Source: ZCTH02-B3 sp036563895 (GTDB lineage: Bacteria; Bacillota; Bacilli; Paenibacillales; Paenibacillaceae). From it: a stretch of 64,000 nt of DNA. The stretch is from NCBI GenBank assembly GCA_036563895.1, contig DATCLN010000202.1, forward strand, positions 1 through 64,000. Reading direction: 5' to 3'. Positions 25,217 through 34,594 of this stretch are shown piece after piece (the first letter of the stretch is position 1; every line of letters begins with the position of its first letter). The notes under the pieces were generated by a model. That model was not told the origin of the DNA. It did no database searches and saw nothing but the letters and a program-made list of their open reading frames with translations. A program made the position numbers and the translations under genes.

Positions 25217-25993
25217 ATGGAAACCCGCATCCCCGCGCTGAAGCCGGTTCGTCCGGAGCGGCGCCGGGGCGGCAAGTTGGCGGCCGTGCTCGCCGTTTTG
25301 TTTTTCATCGTCATGGTCGTGCTGTTTTTGCAATCGTCGCTTTCCAAGGTGACCGAGATCCAGATCCGCGGCACGCGCCACGCCGATCCGGAGGAAGTGC
25401 GCAGGGCCGCCGGCGTCGAGGAAGGCGACTGGTTCCTCTATCCGTGGGCTTCGGAACTGGAACGGCGGGTGCGCACGGTGCCCGCCGTTGAAGATGCCGT
25501 CGCCGTCTGGCGGTTCCCCGGCCTGCTGATCATCCGGGTGCAGGAATATCCCGAAGTGGCCCTGGAGATTTCCCCGGCTGGAAGCCTCGGGATCGTGCTG
25601 GCCAACGGCCTGACCGTTCCCCCCGCGGGCACCCTTGTGCCGGACAAGCCCGTGCTGACCGGCTGGAATCCCGACGATCCGAACCGCCTGGCCCTCGCCC
25701 GGGAGCTGGGCCGGATCCCGCCGGAACTGCTGAACGACGTGTCGGAAATCGTGCCGGACCCGTCCAACGCGTATCCGGACCGGATCCGGATCTATACCCG
25801 TTCCCGTTTTGAAGTGGTGACGACGGTATCCAAGCTAAAGGAAAAACTTCCCTACCTTGATGAAATCGTGGAAAACCGGGAACCCGGACTCCTCACCATG
25901 CTGGAAGCGGACACCTACACCCCGTTTTCCGCGCTGCAGACCCCTACCGAAGACCCAGACGGCTCGCCGCCCGAGGCCGAAAAAACCGAATGA
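25217..25993 (+). CDS. divIB: Cell division protein DivIB/FtsQ
   Basis: About 258 residues from the ATG at 25217 behind GGGAGG; a GTG at 25169 in frame is an alternative. A short basic cytoplasmic tail, one membrane helix (KLAAVLAVLFFIVMVVLFL), a POTRA domain beginning VTEIQIRGTRHADPEEVRR and a beta domain (about residues 110-225) give the DivIB order. The tail after about 230 is acidic and proline-rich. It stabilises the FtsL-DivIC complex at the septum. Confidence 0.9.
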   Translation: METRIPALKPVRPERRRGGKLAAVLAVLFFIVMVVLFLQSSLSKVTEIQIRGTRHADPEEVRRAAGVEEGDWFLYPWASELERRVRTVPAVEDAVAVWRFPGLLIIRVQEYPEVALEISPAGSLGIVLANGLTVPPAGTLVPDKPVLTGWNPDDPNRLALARELGRIPPELLNDVSEIVPDPSNAYPDRIRIYTRSRFEVVTTVSKLKEKLPYLDEIVENREPGLLTMLEADTYTPFSALQTPTEDPDGSPPEAEKTE

Positions 25994-26154
25994 CGTAAGG
26001 ATTTGGGCACTACCAAACGGCCGAAAAGAATGATAACATTCAAATTATGACCACAAACATCTCGCATTCCCGGGCGCTCCCCCGCACAAGGGCGAAATCC
26101 CAAAAAAATTGTAGAAACAAAGAGGGAAAAAACCTCGCACGTGGAATTAAGTTA

Positions 26155-26174
26155 AGGAAAAAGCCCTTTTTCCT
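26155..26174. repeat. 20-base perfect palindrome upstream of ftsA
   Basis: AGGAAAAAG, CC, CTTTTTCCT: both arms match perfectly. It lies about 35 bases before the ftsA start in an AT-rich 214-base leader. It could be an operator or an RNA hairpin in the ftsA-ftsZ leader; the T-run is inside the stem, so it is not a normal terminator. Confidence 0.45.
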
Positions 26175-26207
26175 GCACTTTCATCGTTCTTCGGGAGGTG
26201 CCACCGT

Positions 26208-27446
26208 TTGAGCAACAGCGACCTCATCGTCAGCCTGGACATTGGAACGTCCAAGGTCCGGGTGATTATCGGGGAAATCAGCGACGGGGCCATCAACATC
26301 ATCGGCGTCGGGTCGGCGGATTCGGAAGGGATCCGCAAGGGCGCCATTGTCGATATCGATCGAACCGTGCAATCCATCCGCAACGCGGTGGACCATGCGG
26401 AGCGGATGGTTGGAATTTCCATCGACGAAGTCTACGTCGGCATCGACGGCAGCCATATCGCCCTGCAATCCAACCACGGCGTGGTCGCCGTCTCCAACGA
26501 GGACCGGGAAATCGGCGACGAGGATATCGAACGGGTCCTGCAGGCGGCCAGGGTGGTGGCGCTGCCTCCCGAGCGGGAAATCATCGGGCTTGTACCCAAA
26601 CAGTTTTTTGTGGACGGCCTGGATTCCATCCAGGACCCCCGCGGCATGATCGGCGTGCGGCTGGAAGTGGAATGCACGCTCATCACCGGTTCCAAGGCGG
26701 CCATACATAACCTGATGCGCTGCGTGGAAAAAGCCGGCCTCCGCATCGCCGGCATCATCCTCATGTCCCTCGCCTCCGGCATGATGACGCTGACCAAGGA
26801 CGAGAAACAGATGGGAACCGTCCTGGCCGACATCGGGGCGGGCACGACGACGCTGGCCGTCTTCGACGGCGGCAGCCTGGCGGCGGTGTCCACCCTGCCG
26901 ATCGGAGGCGATTACGTCACCAGCGACATTTCCTACGGCTTCAAGACGCAGACGGAGCATGCCGAGAAAATCAAGCTGAAATTCGGCTGCGCCCGGACCG
27001 CGGACGCGGACAGGAACCTCAAGTTCAAGGTGACGCGGGTCGGCAGCACCCAGGAGAGCGAATTCAACCAGTACGAGCTGGCGGAGATCATCGAACCCCG
27101 CATGCAGGAGATTTTCCAGATGATCCGCCAGGAGGTCCGCCGGCTCGGGTATCTGGAGAAAATCAACGGATACGTGCTGACCGGCGGTTCCGTCTCCATG
27201 CCGGGAGTGCTGCAGCTTGCGCAAGCGGAACTGGAGTCGAACGTGCGCATCGCCGTTCCGGAATACATCGGCGTGCGCGATCCGTCCTACACCAACGGCG
27301 TCGGCATCATCCAGTACGTCGCCAAGTACGTGCGGACACGCACGGCGGTCGCCAGCCGGCGGCCGGCAAGGGGCCGAAGTCAGTCGGGCGCGTCGCGTCC
27401 CGGTTTCTTGGAATGGGTGAAGAACCTGTTCAGGGAATTCATCTGA
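26208..27446 (+). CDS. ftsA: Cell division protein FtsA
   Basis: 412 residues. TTG start with GGGAGGTG upstream. Actin-like ATPase fold: phosphate 1 [19 protein letters not shown], inserted 1C domain around [16 protein letters not shown], phosphate 2 [18 protein letters not shown] near residue 207, and adenosine motif [11 protein letters not shown] near 325. The C-terminus [14 protein letters not shown] is the amphipathic membrane-targeting helix. FtsA tethers FtsZ polymers to the membrane. It is followed after 55 bases by ftsZ. Confidence 0.96.
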   Translation: MSNSDLIVSLDIGTSKVRVIIGEISDGAINIIGVGSADSEGIRKGAIVDIDRTVQSIRNAVDHAERMVGISIDEVYVGIDGSHIALQSNHGVVAVSNEDREIGDEDIERVLQAARVVALPPEREIIGLVPKQFFVDGLDSIQDPRGMIGVRLEVECTLITGSKAAIHNLMRCVEKAGLRIAGIILMSLASGMMTLTKDEKQMGTVLADIGAGTTTLAVFDGGSLAAVSTLPIGGDYVTSDISYGFKTQTEHAEKIKLKFGCARTADADRNLKFKVTRVGSTQESEFNQYELAEIIEPRMQEIFQMIRQEVRRLGYLEKINGYVLTGGSVSMPGVLQLAQAELESNVRIAVPEYIGVRDPSYTNGVGIIQYVAKYVRTRTAVASRRPARGRSQSGASRPGFLEWVKNLFREFI

Positions 27447-27501
27447 TCGCCGCCCGCGTTTCTTCATCCATTCAAGTCCTTTGACGAGGGGAGAAAGCGC
27501 A

Positions 27502-28653
27502 ATGTTGGAATTTGACCTGGAATCCGAATCGCTCGCCAAGATCAAGGTGATCGGGGTCGGCGGCGGCGGCAGCAACGCGGTCAACCGGATGATCGAAAGC
27601 GGCGTCAGGGGCGTGGAATTCATCACCGCCAACACCGATGCCCAGGCCCTTCAGATGACCCGGGCCGAGCTCAAGCTTCAGCTGGGGGACAAGCTCACCC
27701 GCGGCCTGGGCGCGGGCGGCAATCCCGAAATCGGCAAGAAGGCCGCCGAAGAGTCCCGCGAAGCGATTTTCAACTCGCTGCGGGGCGCGGACATGGTGTT
27801 CGTGACGGCCGGCATGGGCGGCGGAACGGGCACGGGCGCGGCGCCCGTGATCGCCGGGGTGGCGCGGGAATGCGGCGCGCTCACCGTCGGCGTCGTGACC
27901 CGGCCTTTCACGTTTGAGGGCCGGAAGCGGGCCATGCAGGCCGAGATGGGCATCGAGGCGCTGCGGGAGAACGTGGACACGCTGATCGTCATCCCCAACG
28001 ACCGCCTGCTGGAAATCGTCGACAAGAAAACCCCCATGGTGGAAGCCTTCCGCGAGGCGGACAACGTGCTTCGCCAGGCGGTGCAGGGTATCTCCGACCT
28101 GATCGCCGTGCCGGGACTCATCAACCTCGATTTCGCCGACGTGAAGGCGATCATGACCGAGCGCGGATCCGCGCTCATGGGCATCGGCGTGGCGTCCGGG
28201 GAGAACCGCGCCACCGAGGCCGCGCGCAAGGCGATCATGAGCCCGCTGCTGGAGACCTCCATCAACGGCGCCCGCGGCATCATCATCAACATCACCGGCG
28301 GCCCCAACCTGTCCCTGTACGAGGTCAACGAGGCGGCGGAAATCGTCGTCTCCGCGTGCGATCCGGACGTGAACATGATCTTCGGCGCCAGCATCGACGA
28401 CAACATGACGGACGAAATCAAGGTGACGGTCATCGCCACCGGATTCGAGCCCAAGCCTTCGTCTTCGCGGCGGCTGACAGGGGCGGGCGCGGCGCTCGAG
28501 CACGCCGCCGCCTCGGAGGTGCGCCCGGCCACCGGCCTGCGTCCCTTCGGCCACAGCACCATTTCCAGCGAACAGCTGGACATCCCCGCGTTCCTGCGCA
28601 ACCGCCAGCGCAACGGCGAACCCTCCCGCAACGATCCGCGGCAGGACCGCTGA
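27502..28653 (+). CDS. ftsZ: Cell division GTPase FtsZ
   Basis: 383 residues from the ATG at 27502, 9 bases after GAGGGGAG. Tubulin signature [15 protein letters not shown] near residue 104, N-terminal [18 protein letters not shown], and T7 loop [11 protein letters not shown] near 208. A variable linker (about 320-360) is followed by the C-terminal binding peptide [13 protein letters not shown], used by FtsA and SepF. It forms the Z ring. A strong terminator closes the division cluster just downstream. Confidence 0.98.
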   Translation: MLEFDLESESLAKIKVIGVGGGGSNAVNRMIESGVRGVEFITANTDAQALQMTRAELKLQLGDKLTRGLGAGGNPEIGKKAAEESREAIFNSLRGADMVFVTAGMGGGTGTGAAPVIAGVARECGALTVGVVTRPFTFEGRKRAMQAEMGIEALRENVDTLIVIPNDRLLEIVDKKTPMVEAFREADNVLRQAVQGISDLIAVPGLINLDFADVKAIMTERGSALMGIGVASGENRATEAARKAIMSPLLETSINGARGIIINITGGPNLSLYEVNEAAEIVVSACDPDVNMIFGASIDDNMTDEIKVTVIATGFEPKPSSSRRLTGAGAALEHAAASEVRPATGLRPFGHSTISSEQLDIPAFLRNRQRNGEPSRNDPRQDR

Positions 28654-28701
28654 CGGTCGGCTTCGCGTTTTCATCGATTCGCGGCGCAACTTTCCGTGCG
28701 C

Positions 28702-28751
28702 GCCTTCGTTCCTCACCCTTCCGACACGGTGAGGAGCGAAGGCTTTTTTTG
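28702..28751 (+). terminator. Strong rho-independent terminator after ftsZ
   Basis: Long stem GCCTTCG-T-TCCTCACC paired with GGTGAGGA-G-CGAAGGC, a 10-base loop and a run of seven T. It separates the division cluster from spoIIGA. Confidence 0.92.
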
Positions 28752-28880
28752 TTTTCCGGGCATGACAAAGAACTTCCCGGAATAGAACATGTGATGAGAT
28801 TTTTCGCGCCGAACCGCCGTGCCCGATTCCCGTGACGGCTCCCGCCGGCGACAAAAAAACAGCGAAAAAGCCCTGCAGGA

Positions 28881-28914
28881 TTAGACAGACTCCGCATGGG
28901 CCGGCATGTATACT
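28881..28914 (+). promoter_or_regulatory. Candidate spoIIG promoter with long spacer
   Basis: TTAGAC (or TAGACA one base on) and TATACT are 22 (or 21) bases apart. The B. subtilis spoIIG promoter, read by sigma-A with Spo0A, is known for a 22-base spacing. Spo0A-box-like sequences (GCGACAAAA and CAGCGAAAA) lie 15-35 bases upstream but match TGNCGAA only partly. It sits about 60 bases before spoIIGA. Confidence 0.5.
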
Positions 28915-28975
28915 GGACTGGGTTCGATCAACCGCGTTCCGAACGGTTTCGGACGGACAAAGGCTGGGGTCCGGT

Positions 28976-30001
28976 GTGGCGATCTACGCGGACGTCGTTT
29001 TTCTGACCAACTGGCTTGCGGACGGCGCCATTTTGCTCACCGCCGCCAGGATCGGCCGGCAACGCCCCTCCCTGGCTCGGGTGGCCCTGGCAGCCGCGCT
29101 GGGGGCCGCATACGCGGCGGCGGTGTTCGCGGCGGACGTCCCGCTTCTTTACACCTTCGGCGCCAAGGCGGCCGTTGCCGCGCTCATGGTCACCGTCGCC
29201 TTCGGCTTCGGCCATCCGCTTCGCTGGACAAGGCAGCTGGCCGTGTTTCTCGCCGTAAGTTTCGCCGTCACCGGCGGAGTGGTCGGGCTCGCCTTTCTGC
29301 TGGGCTCCGCCGATCCCCTGCGCATGGCCGTGCCGCAGGCGGACGGAGGCGGGCTGCTGACGGAATGGCGGCTGGCGCCGGCCCTTGTCGCCCTCTTTTT
29401 CGTTCTGGCCCTCTGGCTGTACCGCGGCGTTGCGGCCCACGGGCAAAAGCGGGGTTCCCTGGAGGCGCATCTGGTGCCGGTGCGCATCGAAGCGGGCGGC
29501 GAAGTCCGAAGCTGCCGCGGCCTGGTGGACACCGGCAACCGGCTGTACGAGCCGCTCACCGGAATTCCCGTCATGGTCGCGGAGGCCGGGATGTGGCGGG
29601 ACCGGCTGCCGGCCGGCTGGGCGGAACGGCTGCGCGCGGAACCCGCCGACCGGCTGGTTGGCGAGCTGGACGGACAACCGGACGAAGGGTTCCCCTGGAA
29701 GGACCGCCTGCGCCTGGTGCCCTACCGGAGCGTGGGAGGAGAGGTCCGGCTCATGCTCGCGTTCCGGCCGGACGCGGTGGAGGTCGTCCTGCCGGACGGG
29801 CGCCTCATCCGGACGACGCGGGTGCTGGTCGGCCTGGAAGGAGGAAGCCTGTCTCCCGACGGAGCCTACCGGGCCGTCGTTCACCCGGATTTGGCCGACG
29901 CCGGCAGGGGAACGCCCGGGGAAATGTCCGGGGAGCCATCCCGGAAGCCGTCCGGGGATCCGCCCGGGGATCCGCCCGCCTCTTCCATCCGGTCCGCATG
30001 A
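28976..30001 (+). CDS. spoIIGA: Pro-sigma-E processing peptidase SpoIIGA
   Basis: 341 residues from a GTG start. The opening [20 protein letters not shown] and five N-terminal membrane helices match SpoIIGA. The C-terminal half is an aspartic protease domain with the active-site motif [10 protein letters not shown] near residue 185, and [11 protein letters not shown] is conserved further on. It cleaves pro-sigma-E in the mother cell after a signal from SpoIIR. A low-complexity Pro/Gly/Ser tail of about 25 residues is unusual. sigE follows after 16 bases. Confidence 0.93.
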   Translation: MAIYADVVFLTNWLADGAILLTAARIGRQRPSLARVALAAALGAAYAAAVFAADVPLLYTFGAKAAVAALMVTVAFGFGHPLRWTRQLAVFLAVSFAVTGGVVGLAFLLGSADPLRMAVPQADGGGLLTEWRLAPALVALFFVLALWLYRGVAAHGQKRGSLEAHLVPVRIEAGGEVRSCRGLVDTGNRLYEPLTGIPVMVAEAGMWRDRLPAGWAERLRAEPADRLVGELDGQPDEGFPWKDRLRLVPYRSVGGEVRLMLAFRPDAVEVVLPDGRLIRTTRVLVGLEGGSLSPDGAYRAVVHPDLADAGRGTPGEMSGEPSRKPSGDPPGDPPASSIRSA

Positions 30002-30017
30002 CAGGAGGTTTTTTCCC

Positions 30018-30758
30018 ATGGTCCTGATGCTTACGTTCTCCGCGAAATGGAAACTGCTGGCCCAACTGACGCTCTATCGCCTGCTGATCCGGCTCGGCTG
30101 GAAGAGCCCGGAAGTGTACTACATCGGCGGCAGCGAGGCGCTGCCCCCTCCCCTGACGCGCGAGGAGGAGGAGTATCTGCTGGCCCGCCTGCCGTCCGGC
30201 GACGCCGCCATCCGTGCCATGCTGATCGAGCGGAATCTGCGCCTCGTGGTGTACATCGCCAGGAAATTCGAAAACACGGGCGTGCACATCGAAGACCTCA
30301 TCTCCATCGGCACGATCGGGCTGATCAAGGCGGTCAACACCTTCGACCCCGACAAGAAGATCAAGCTGGCCACCTACGCTTCCCGCTGCATCGAAAACGA
30401 AATCCTCATGTATCTGCGGCGCAACAGCAAGACCCGCACGGAAGTCTCCTTCGACGAGCCGCTCAACGTGGACTGGGACGGCAACGAACTGCTCCTTTCG
30501 GACGTGCTGGGCACGGAAAACGACGCGATTTACCGGAACATCGAGGAACAGGTGGACCGCAAGCTCCTGCACAAGGCCCTGTCCAAGCTGAGCGAGCGGG
30601 AGCGGATGATCATGGAGCTGCGCTTCGGCCTCGCCGACGGGGAGGAAAAGACCCAGAAGGACGTGGCCGACCTGCTCGGCATTTCGCAGTCGTACATTTC
30701 CCGGCTGGAAAAACGGATCATCAAGCGGCTCCGCAAGGAATTCAACAAGATGATGTAG
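30018..30758 (+). CDS. sigE: RNA polymerase sigma factor SigE (pro-form)
   Basis: 246 residues from the ATG at 30018, 8 bases after AGGAGGT. The hydrophobic N-terminal pro-sequence (about 1-29, [18 protein letters not shown]) precedes the processing region [13 protein letters not shown]. Region 2 has [20 protein letters not shown], and region 4 has a helix-turn-helix with [20 protein letters not shown]. SigE is the early mother-cell sigma factor, activated by SpoIIGA encoded just upstream. Confidence 0.97.
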   Translation: MVLMLTFSAKWKLLAQLTLYRLLIRLGWKSPEVYYIGGSEALPPPLTREEEEYLLARLPSGDAAIRAMLIERNLRLVVYIARKFENTGVHIEDLISIGTIGLIKAVNTFDPDKKIKLATYASRCIENEILMYLRRNSKTRTEVSFDEPLNVDWDGNELLLSDVLGTENDAIYRNIEEQVDRKLLHKALSKLSERERMIMELRFGLADGEEKTQKDVADLLGISQSYISRLEKRIIKRLRKEFNKMM

Positions 30759-30795
30759 GCCCGCCGCCGGCCCGGGGTGCGGCCCGCCGGTCCCG

Positions 30796-30824
30796 GAATA
30801 AAACCCCCTCCCCCGGGGATACTT
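30796..30824 (+). promoter_or_regulatory. Candidate forespore promoter of sigG
   Basis: GAATA fits the GHATR -35 of sigma-F/sigma-G. After 17 bases GATACTT matches five of seven positions of the sigma-G -10 CATWHTA. sigG in B. subtilis is read first by sigma-F and then by sigma-G itself. Confidence 0.45.
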
Positions 30825-30858
30825 TACAGTAACGCTGTTCCCGGGAGGGACCTACGCC

Positions 30859-31650
30859 TTGACCCGCAACAAAGTGGAGATTTGTGGAGTCGACACTTCC
30901 AAGCTTCCCGTCCTCACCAACGCCGAAATGAGGGAACTGTTCATCGCGCTGCAGACGGGCGGGGAGCAGGAAGCCCGGGAAGCCCGCGAGAAGCTGGTCA
31001 ACGGAAACCTGCGGCTGGTGCTCAGCATCATCCAGAGGTTCAACAACCGGGGAGAGTATGTGGACGATCTGTTCCAGGTCGGCTGCATAGGTCTCATGAA
31101 AGCCATCGACAACTTCGACCTCAGCCAGAACGTGCGTTTTTCCACCTACGCGGTGCCGATGATCATCGGCGAAATCCGCCGCTATTTGCGCGACAACAAC
31201 CCGATCCGCGTCTCGCGAAGCCTGCGGGACGTCGCCTACAAGGCCCTGCAGGTGCGGGACATGCTGACGAGCCGCCACTGCCGGGAACCCACGATCAAGG
31301 AAATTTCCGAAGAGATGAACGTGCCCCAGGAAGACATCGTGTTCGCCCTGGACGCGATCCAGGATCCCGTTTCCCTGTTCGAGCCGATTTACCACGACGG
31401 GGGAGACCCCATCTACGTGATGGACCAGATCAGCGACGAGCGCAACAAGGATTCCCGCTGGATCGAGGGCATCGCCCTGCGGGAAGCGATGCGGAAGCTG
31501 GGGCGGCGGGAAAAAATGATTTTGTCCATGCGGTTTTTCGAAGGCAAGACGCAGATGGAAGTGGCCGACGAAATCGGCATCTCCCAGGCCCAGGTGTCCA
31601 GGCTGGAGAAATCGGCCATCCAGCAGATGCAAAGGCACGTGAAAATGTGA
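30859..31650 (+). CDS. sigG: RNA polymerase sigma factor SigG
   Basis: 263 residues. TTG start behind GGGAGGG. Very close to the family: MTRNKVEICGVDTSKLPVL, NLRLVLSIIQRFNNRGEYVD in region 2, NNPIRVSRSLRDVAYKAL in region 3, and the region 4 helix-turn-helix EIGISQAQVSRLEKSAI. It is the late forespore sigma factor, which would read the YhcN/YlaJ gene at the left edge. It has its own upstream promoter candidate and a terminator-like hairpin after it. Confidence 0.97.
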   Translation: MTRNKVEICGVDTSKLPVLTNAEMRELFIALQTGGEQEAREAREKLVNGNLRLVLSIIQRFNNRGEYVDDLFQVGCIGLMKAIDNFDLSQNVRFSTYAVPMIIGEIRRYLRDNNPIRVSRSLRDVAYKALQVRDMLTSRHCREPTIKEISEEMNVPQEDIVFALDAIQDPVSLFEPIYHDGGDPIYVMDQISDERNKDSRWIEGIALREAMRKLGRREKMILSMRFFEGKTQMEVADEIGISQAQVSRLEKSAIQQMQRHVKM

Positions 31651-31653
31651 AGC

Positions 31654-31681
31654 GAAGCCGGGCTTTCGGGCCCGGCTTTAA
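31654..31681 (+). terminator. Terminator after sigG
   Basis: Perfect 9-base stem AAGCCGGGC / GCCCGGCTT with a TTTCGG loop. The T tract is short (TTTAA), so it may be leaky. Confidence 0.6.
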
Positions 31682-31778
31682 CGTTGCGGCGCCGCGTCGT
31701 CCGCTTCCCGTTCAAGATTGCAGGCCCGGCCTCATATACTGGGGTATGGGCGACGGTCGGGAAAGGCGGGGCGGCGGC

Positions 31779-32060
31779 ATGAAGATTTCCGACTTCCAGA
31801 CGAAGGACGTCATCAACATCGTGGACGGCAAAAAGCTGGGCCAGATCGGCGATCTGGAGCTCGACCTGCGCCACGGGCGCATCGAGGCCATCGTCATCCC
31901 GGCGCCCGGCCGTTTTTTCGGCCTCATCGGGGGCGGAAGCGACGTCGTGATCCCCTGGCAGAACATCGTCAAGATCGGGGAAGACGTGGTGCTCGTGCGG
32001 CTCGGCGACGCCGCGGGAAGCGGACGCGGCCCGAACGCGGCCGGCGGCGATGCGCGCTGA
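31779..32060 (+). CDS. ylmC: YlmC/YmxH family sporulation protein (PRC-barrel)
   Basis: 93 residues from MKISDFQTKDVINIVDGKKL. The small PRC-barrel fold (LGQIGDLELDLRHGRIEAI, then VIPWQNIVKIGEDVVLVRL) is that of YlmC/YmxH. It holds the expected place after sigG and before ylmD. The Shine-Dalgarno is weak (AAAGGCGGGG). The precise function is not known; deletion phenotypes in the family are mild. The short glycine-rich tail is not conserved in the family as far as I know. Confidence 0.88.
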   Translation: MKISDFQTKDVINIVDGKKLGQIGDLELDLRHGRIEAIVIPAPGRFFGLIGGGSDVVIPWQNIVKIGEDVVLVRLGDAAGSGRGPNAAGGDAR

Positions 32061-32132
32061 GGGATGATGTGGTAAACTTTCCTTGCCGGCGCATCGGCCG
32101 GAAAATCGCGCCCAACGGAGGCAATGAAACGC

Positions 32133-33077
32133 ATGGAACCTTTCGCGCCGGGCGTCAGTCCGGAAACCACCGATCGGCATGGGCCGGAGGAACGGTCCGT
32201 GGGAACGGGCGAATCCGCGGCGGAAAAAAACGGGCAGTCCGCGCCTTTGTCCGTGCAGCCCGTGCCCGTGCTCGCGGCCCTGGGGCCATGGCGGCGCTTC
32301 GCGGGGCTTACGGCGGGCTTTTCCACCCGTCTGGGCGGCGTCAGCCAGGCTCCCTGGCATTCGCTGAACACGGGGCTGCACGTCGGCGACGAAGCCGGCG
32401 CCGTGATCCGCAACCGCCGGAGCATCGCCGAAAGGCTCGGCTGGCCGTTCGAGGCGTGGACAAGCGCCAGCCAGGTGCACGGCAATCGCGTGTACCGGGT
32501 GACGGCGGCGGACCGCGGCAGGGGACGGGAACGCCCGGAAGACGCCGCCGCCGAGGCGGACGCCCTGATCACCGACGTTCCCGGCATCCTCCTGGTGATG
32601 TATTACGCCGATTGCGTGCCCGTTTATTTTTACGATCCCGATCATGCGGCCGTCGGACTGGCCCACGCCGGCTGGAGGGGCATCGCCCTGGACGTGGTCG
32701 GGGAGACGGTGCGGGCGATGGAGGCGGCGTTCGGGTCCCGTCCCGAACGTCTTTACGCCGCCATCGGGCCGTCCATCGGCCCCTGCTGCTACGAGGTGGA
32801 CGAACCGGTGCTAGAACGCCTGCTTCCGCTGGGGGAGACCCTGCGCCAGTTCGGCGGCCCCGGCGCGGAAGCCCTGACGGTGCCCTCCCGGCCCGGCCGC
32901 GCGGGGGCGAACTTGAAAGAATTCGCCCGGCGGCTTATGATGAAAGCAGGAATTTTGCCGAGCCGCATCGAAATCTCGAGATGGTGCACCGGCTGCCGCA
33001 CCGATCTGTTTTTTTCCCACAGGCGGGAAGGCGGACGAACCGGAAGGATGGCGGCGTGGCTCGGCAGAAGGTCCTGA
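32133..33077 (+). CDS. pgeF: Peptidoglycan editing factor PgeF (YlmD, multicopper-oxidase-like laccase domain)
   Basis: 314 residues from the ATG at 32133; the ATG at 32124 is only two bases from GGAGG and is less likely. The zinc/copper-binding triad of the DUF152 family is visible: SQVHGNRVY, YYADCVPVYF and LAHAGWRG. SIGPCCYEVDEPV and the C-terminal WCTGCRTDLFFSHRREGG are conserved. E. coli YfiH removes wrongly incorporated L-Ser from UDP-MurNAc precursors; others in the family act as purine nucleoside phosphorylases or phenol oxidases. The 40-residue N-terminal extension is polar and variable. Confidence 0.9.
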   Translation: MEPFAPGVSPETTDRHGPEERSVGTGESAAEKNGQSAPLSVQPVPVLAALGPWRRFAGLTAGFSTRLGGVSQAPWHSLNTGLHVGDEAGAVIRNRRSIAERLGWPFEAWTSASQVHGNRVYRVTAADRGRGRERPEDAAAEADALITDVPGILLVMYYADCVPVYFYDPDHAAVGLAHAGWRGIALDVVGETVRAMEAAFGSRPERLYAAIGPSIGPCCYEVDEPVLERLLPLGETLRQFGGPGAEALTVPSRPGRAGANLKEFARRLMMKAGILPSRIEISRWCTGCRTDLFFSHRREGGRTGRMAAWLGRRS

Positions 33078-33094
33078 TGTCGAGGTGAACGCCG

Positions 33095-33877
33095 TTGACG
33101 CTGGCCCAGACCTTTGCGGACCGGCTCGCGGAGGTGGAGCGGCGGATCGCCGAAGCTTGCCGGCGCTCCGGGCGCAGCCGCGGCGAGGTGAACGTCATCG
33201 CCGTCACCAAGTACGTGACCGCTGACGAGGCCGTCCGTCTGGTGGAAGCCGGCATCGTCCACATCGGCGAGAACCGCTGGCCCGACGCCAGGGAAAAGGC
33301 GGAGAGACTGGCGGGGCGCGCCACGCTGCATTTCATCGGTACGCTCCAGTCCCGCAAAGTCAAGCATGTCGTCGGGCGTTTCCAATACATCCACTCGCTG
33401 GACCGCCTGTCCCTCGCCGAAGAGATCGAGAAGCGGGCGGCCGCCCTGGGCGTCACCGTTCCCTGTTTCCTGCAGGTGAACGTGTCCGGCGAGACGACGA
33501 AGCACGGCGTGCCGCCGGAAGAGCTGTTTCGGCTGGCGGAAGGCCTGCGCGGGCTGTCCCGCGTCAGGCCGGTGGGGCTGATGACGATGGCGCCCCACGA
33601 AAGCGATCCGGAGCGGACAAGACCCGTGTTCCGGGAGCTTCGGCGGCTGCTTGCGGAGCTGAACGCGCGGGCGATTTTTGACCACGAACTGAAGGAATTG
33701 TCCATGGGCATGTCCAACGATTTTGAAGTCGCCGTGGAGGAAGGCGCGACCTGGGTGCGGCTGGGCAGCATTCTGGTCGGACAAGCCGGTCCGGCCGGGG
33801 ACGGCGCCGCCGGCGCGCCCGCTTCGGGCGACGGGGAAAGGAGCGGCGAATCATGGGCGTCATCAACCGCTTTTTGA
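33095..33877 (+). CDS. ylmE: YggS/YlmE family PLP-binding protein
   Basis: 260 residues with a TTG start after AGGTGA. The PLP lysine lies in [16 protein letters not shown] near residue 37. [26 protein letters not shown] [14 protein letters not shown], and [21 protein letters not shown] are family hallmarks. It is a single-domain alanine-racemase-like fold that binds PLP and affects PLP and amino-acid homeostasis rather than catalysing a known reaction. The last 25 bases overlap sepF, giving a Gly/Ala-rich tail. Confidence 0.92.
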   Translation: MTLAQTFADRLAEVERRIAEACRRSGRSRGEVNVIAVTKYVTADEAVRLVEAGIVHIGENRWPDAREKAERLAGRATLHFIGTLQSRKVKHVVGRFQYIHSLDRLSLAEEIEKRAAALGVTVPCFLQVNVSGETTKHGVPPEELFRLAEGLRGLSRVRPVGLMTMAPHESDPERTRPVFRELRRLLAELNARAIFDHELKELSMGMSNDFEVAVEEGATWVRLGSILVGQAGPAGDGAAGAPASGDGERSGESWASSTAF

Positions 33878-34311
33878 ACTATTTCGGGCTGCAGGAAGAG
33901 GTGGAAGTGCGCGAGCGCCTGGCGGACGACCCGGAAGAACGGGATCTTCCCGTCTACCCGCAGGAGCCGAGGGAGGCCCGCAAGGCTTCCGGCAACAAGA
34001 ACAACATCGTCAGCCTTCACGCGGCGAAAACGATGCGCGTGGTGCTTTCCGAACCGCGCACCTACGACGAGGCGCAGGAAATCGCCGACCATCTGAAGTC
34101 CCGGCGTTCCGTCGTCGTCAATCTGCAGCGGGTTCGCCGGGAGCACGCGGTGCGCATCGTCGATTTCCTGAGCGGCACCGTCTACGCGCTGAACGGGCGC
34201 ATCGCGAAGCTCGGACCCCTCATCTTCCTTTGCACCCCCGACAATGTGGAAGTCACGGGAACGATCGCGGAACTCGAGGCGGAGGAGATCGATTTTCCCA
34301 AATTGAGGTGA
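33853..34311 (+). CDS. sepF: Cell division protein SepF
   Basis: 152 residues. The N-terminus [16 protein letters not shown] is the amphipathic membrane-binding helix; an acidic linker follows. The C-terminal domain (about 65-145) has [28 protein letters not shown] and [17 protein letters not shown], the ring-forming SepF core. SepF bundles FtsZ filaments and tethers them to the membrane with FtsA. AAAGGAG precedes the ATG. It is embedded in the tail of ylmE. Confidence 0.95.
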   Translation: MGVINRFLNYFGLQEEVEVRERLADDPEERDLPVYPQEPREARKASGNKNNIVSLHAAKTMRVVLSEPRTYDEAQEIADHLKSRRSVVVNLQRVRREHAVRIVDFLSGTVYALNGRIAKLGPLIFLCTPDNVEVTGTIAELEAEEIDFPKLR

Positions 34312-34315
34312 ACCC

Positions 34316-34591
34316 GTGTTGGATGCAATCGAACAATTTATAAACATCGCAGCCGAAGTTTATTTCTACATGATTCTCGTCTACGTGCTCATGTCATGGG
34401 TTCCCTCTGCTCGCGAAAGTGCCGTCGGCGAATTTCTCGGCAGGCTCGTGGAGCCGTATCTCCAGCCCTTCCGGAGGATCATACCGCCGATCGCCGGCAC
34501 CATCGACGTCTCCCCGATCATCGCCGCGTTCGCGCTCCGGTTTCTGGCGCAGGGGCTCATCGCGGTGATCCATTTTCTGGTTGGTCAGTGA
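34316..34591 (+). CDS. ylmG: YggT family membrane protein YlmG
   Basis: 91 residues, GTG start after GAGGTGA that overlaps the sepF stop. Two hydrophobic helices surround the family segment VLMSWVPSARESAVGEFLGR, then VEPYLQPFRRIIPPIAGTIDVSPIIA (split here as two conserved parts). YggT/YlmG proteins are linked to division and plastid nucleoid organisation; the biochemical role is unknown. Position between sepF and ylmH is as in B. subtilis. Confidence 0.92.
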   Translation: MLDAIEQFINIAAEVYFYMILVYVLMSWVPSARESAVGEFLGRLVEPYLQPFRRIIPPIAGTIDVSPIIAAFALRFLAQGLIAVIHFLVGQ

Positions 34592-34594
34592 CCC

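Noticed and set aside
25994..26154. Sigma-H promoter for ftsA (AGGATTT ... GAAT)
   Set aside because: The two elements exist but are about 20 bases apart instead of the 11-14 required.
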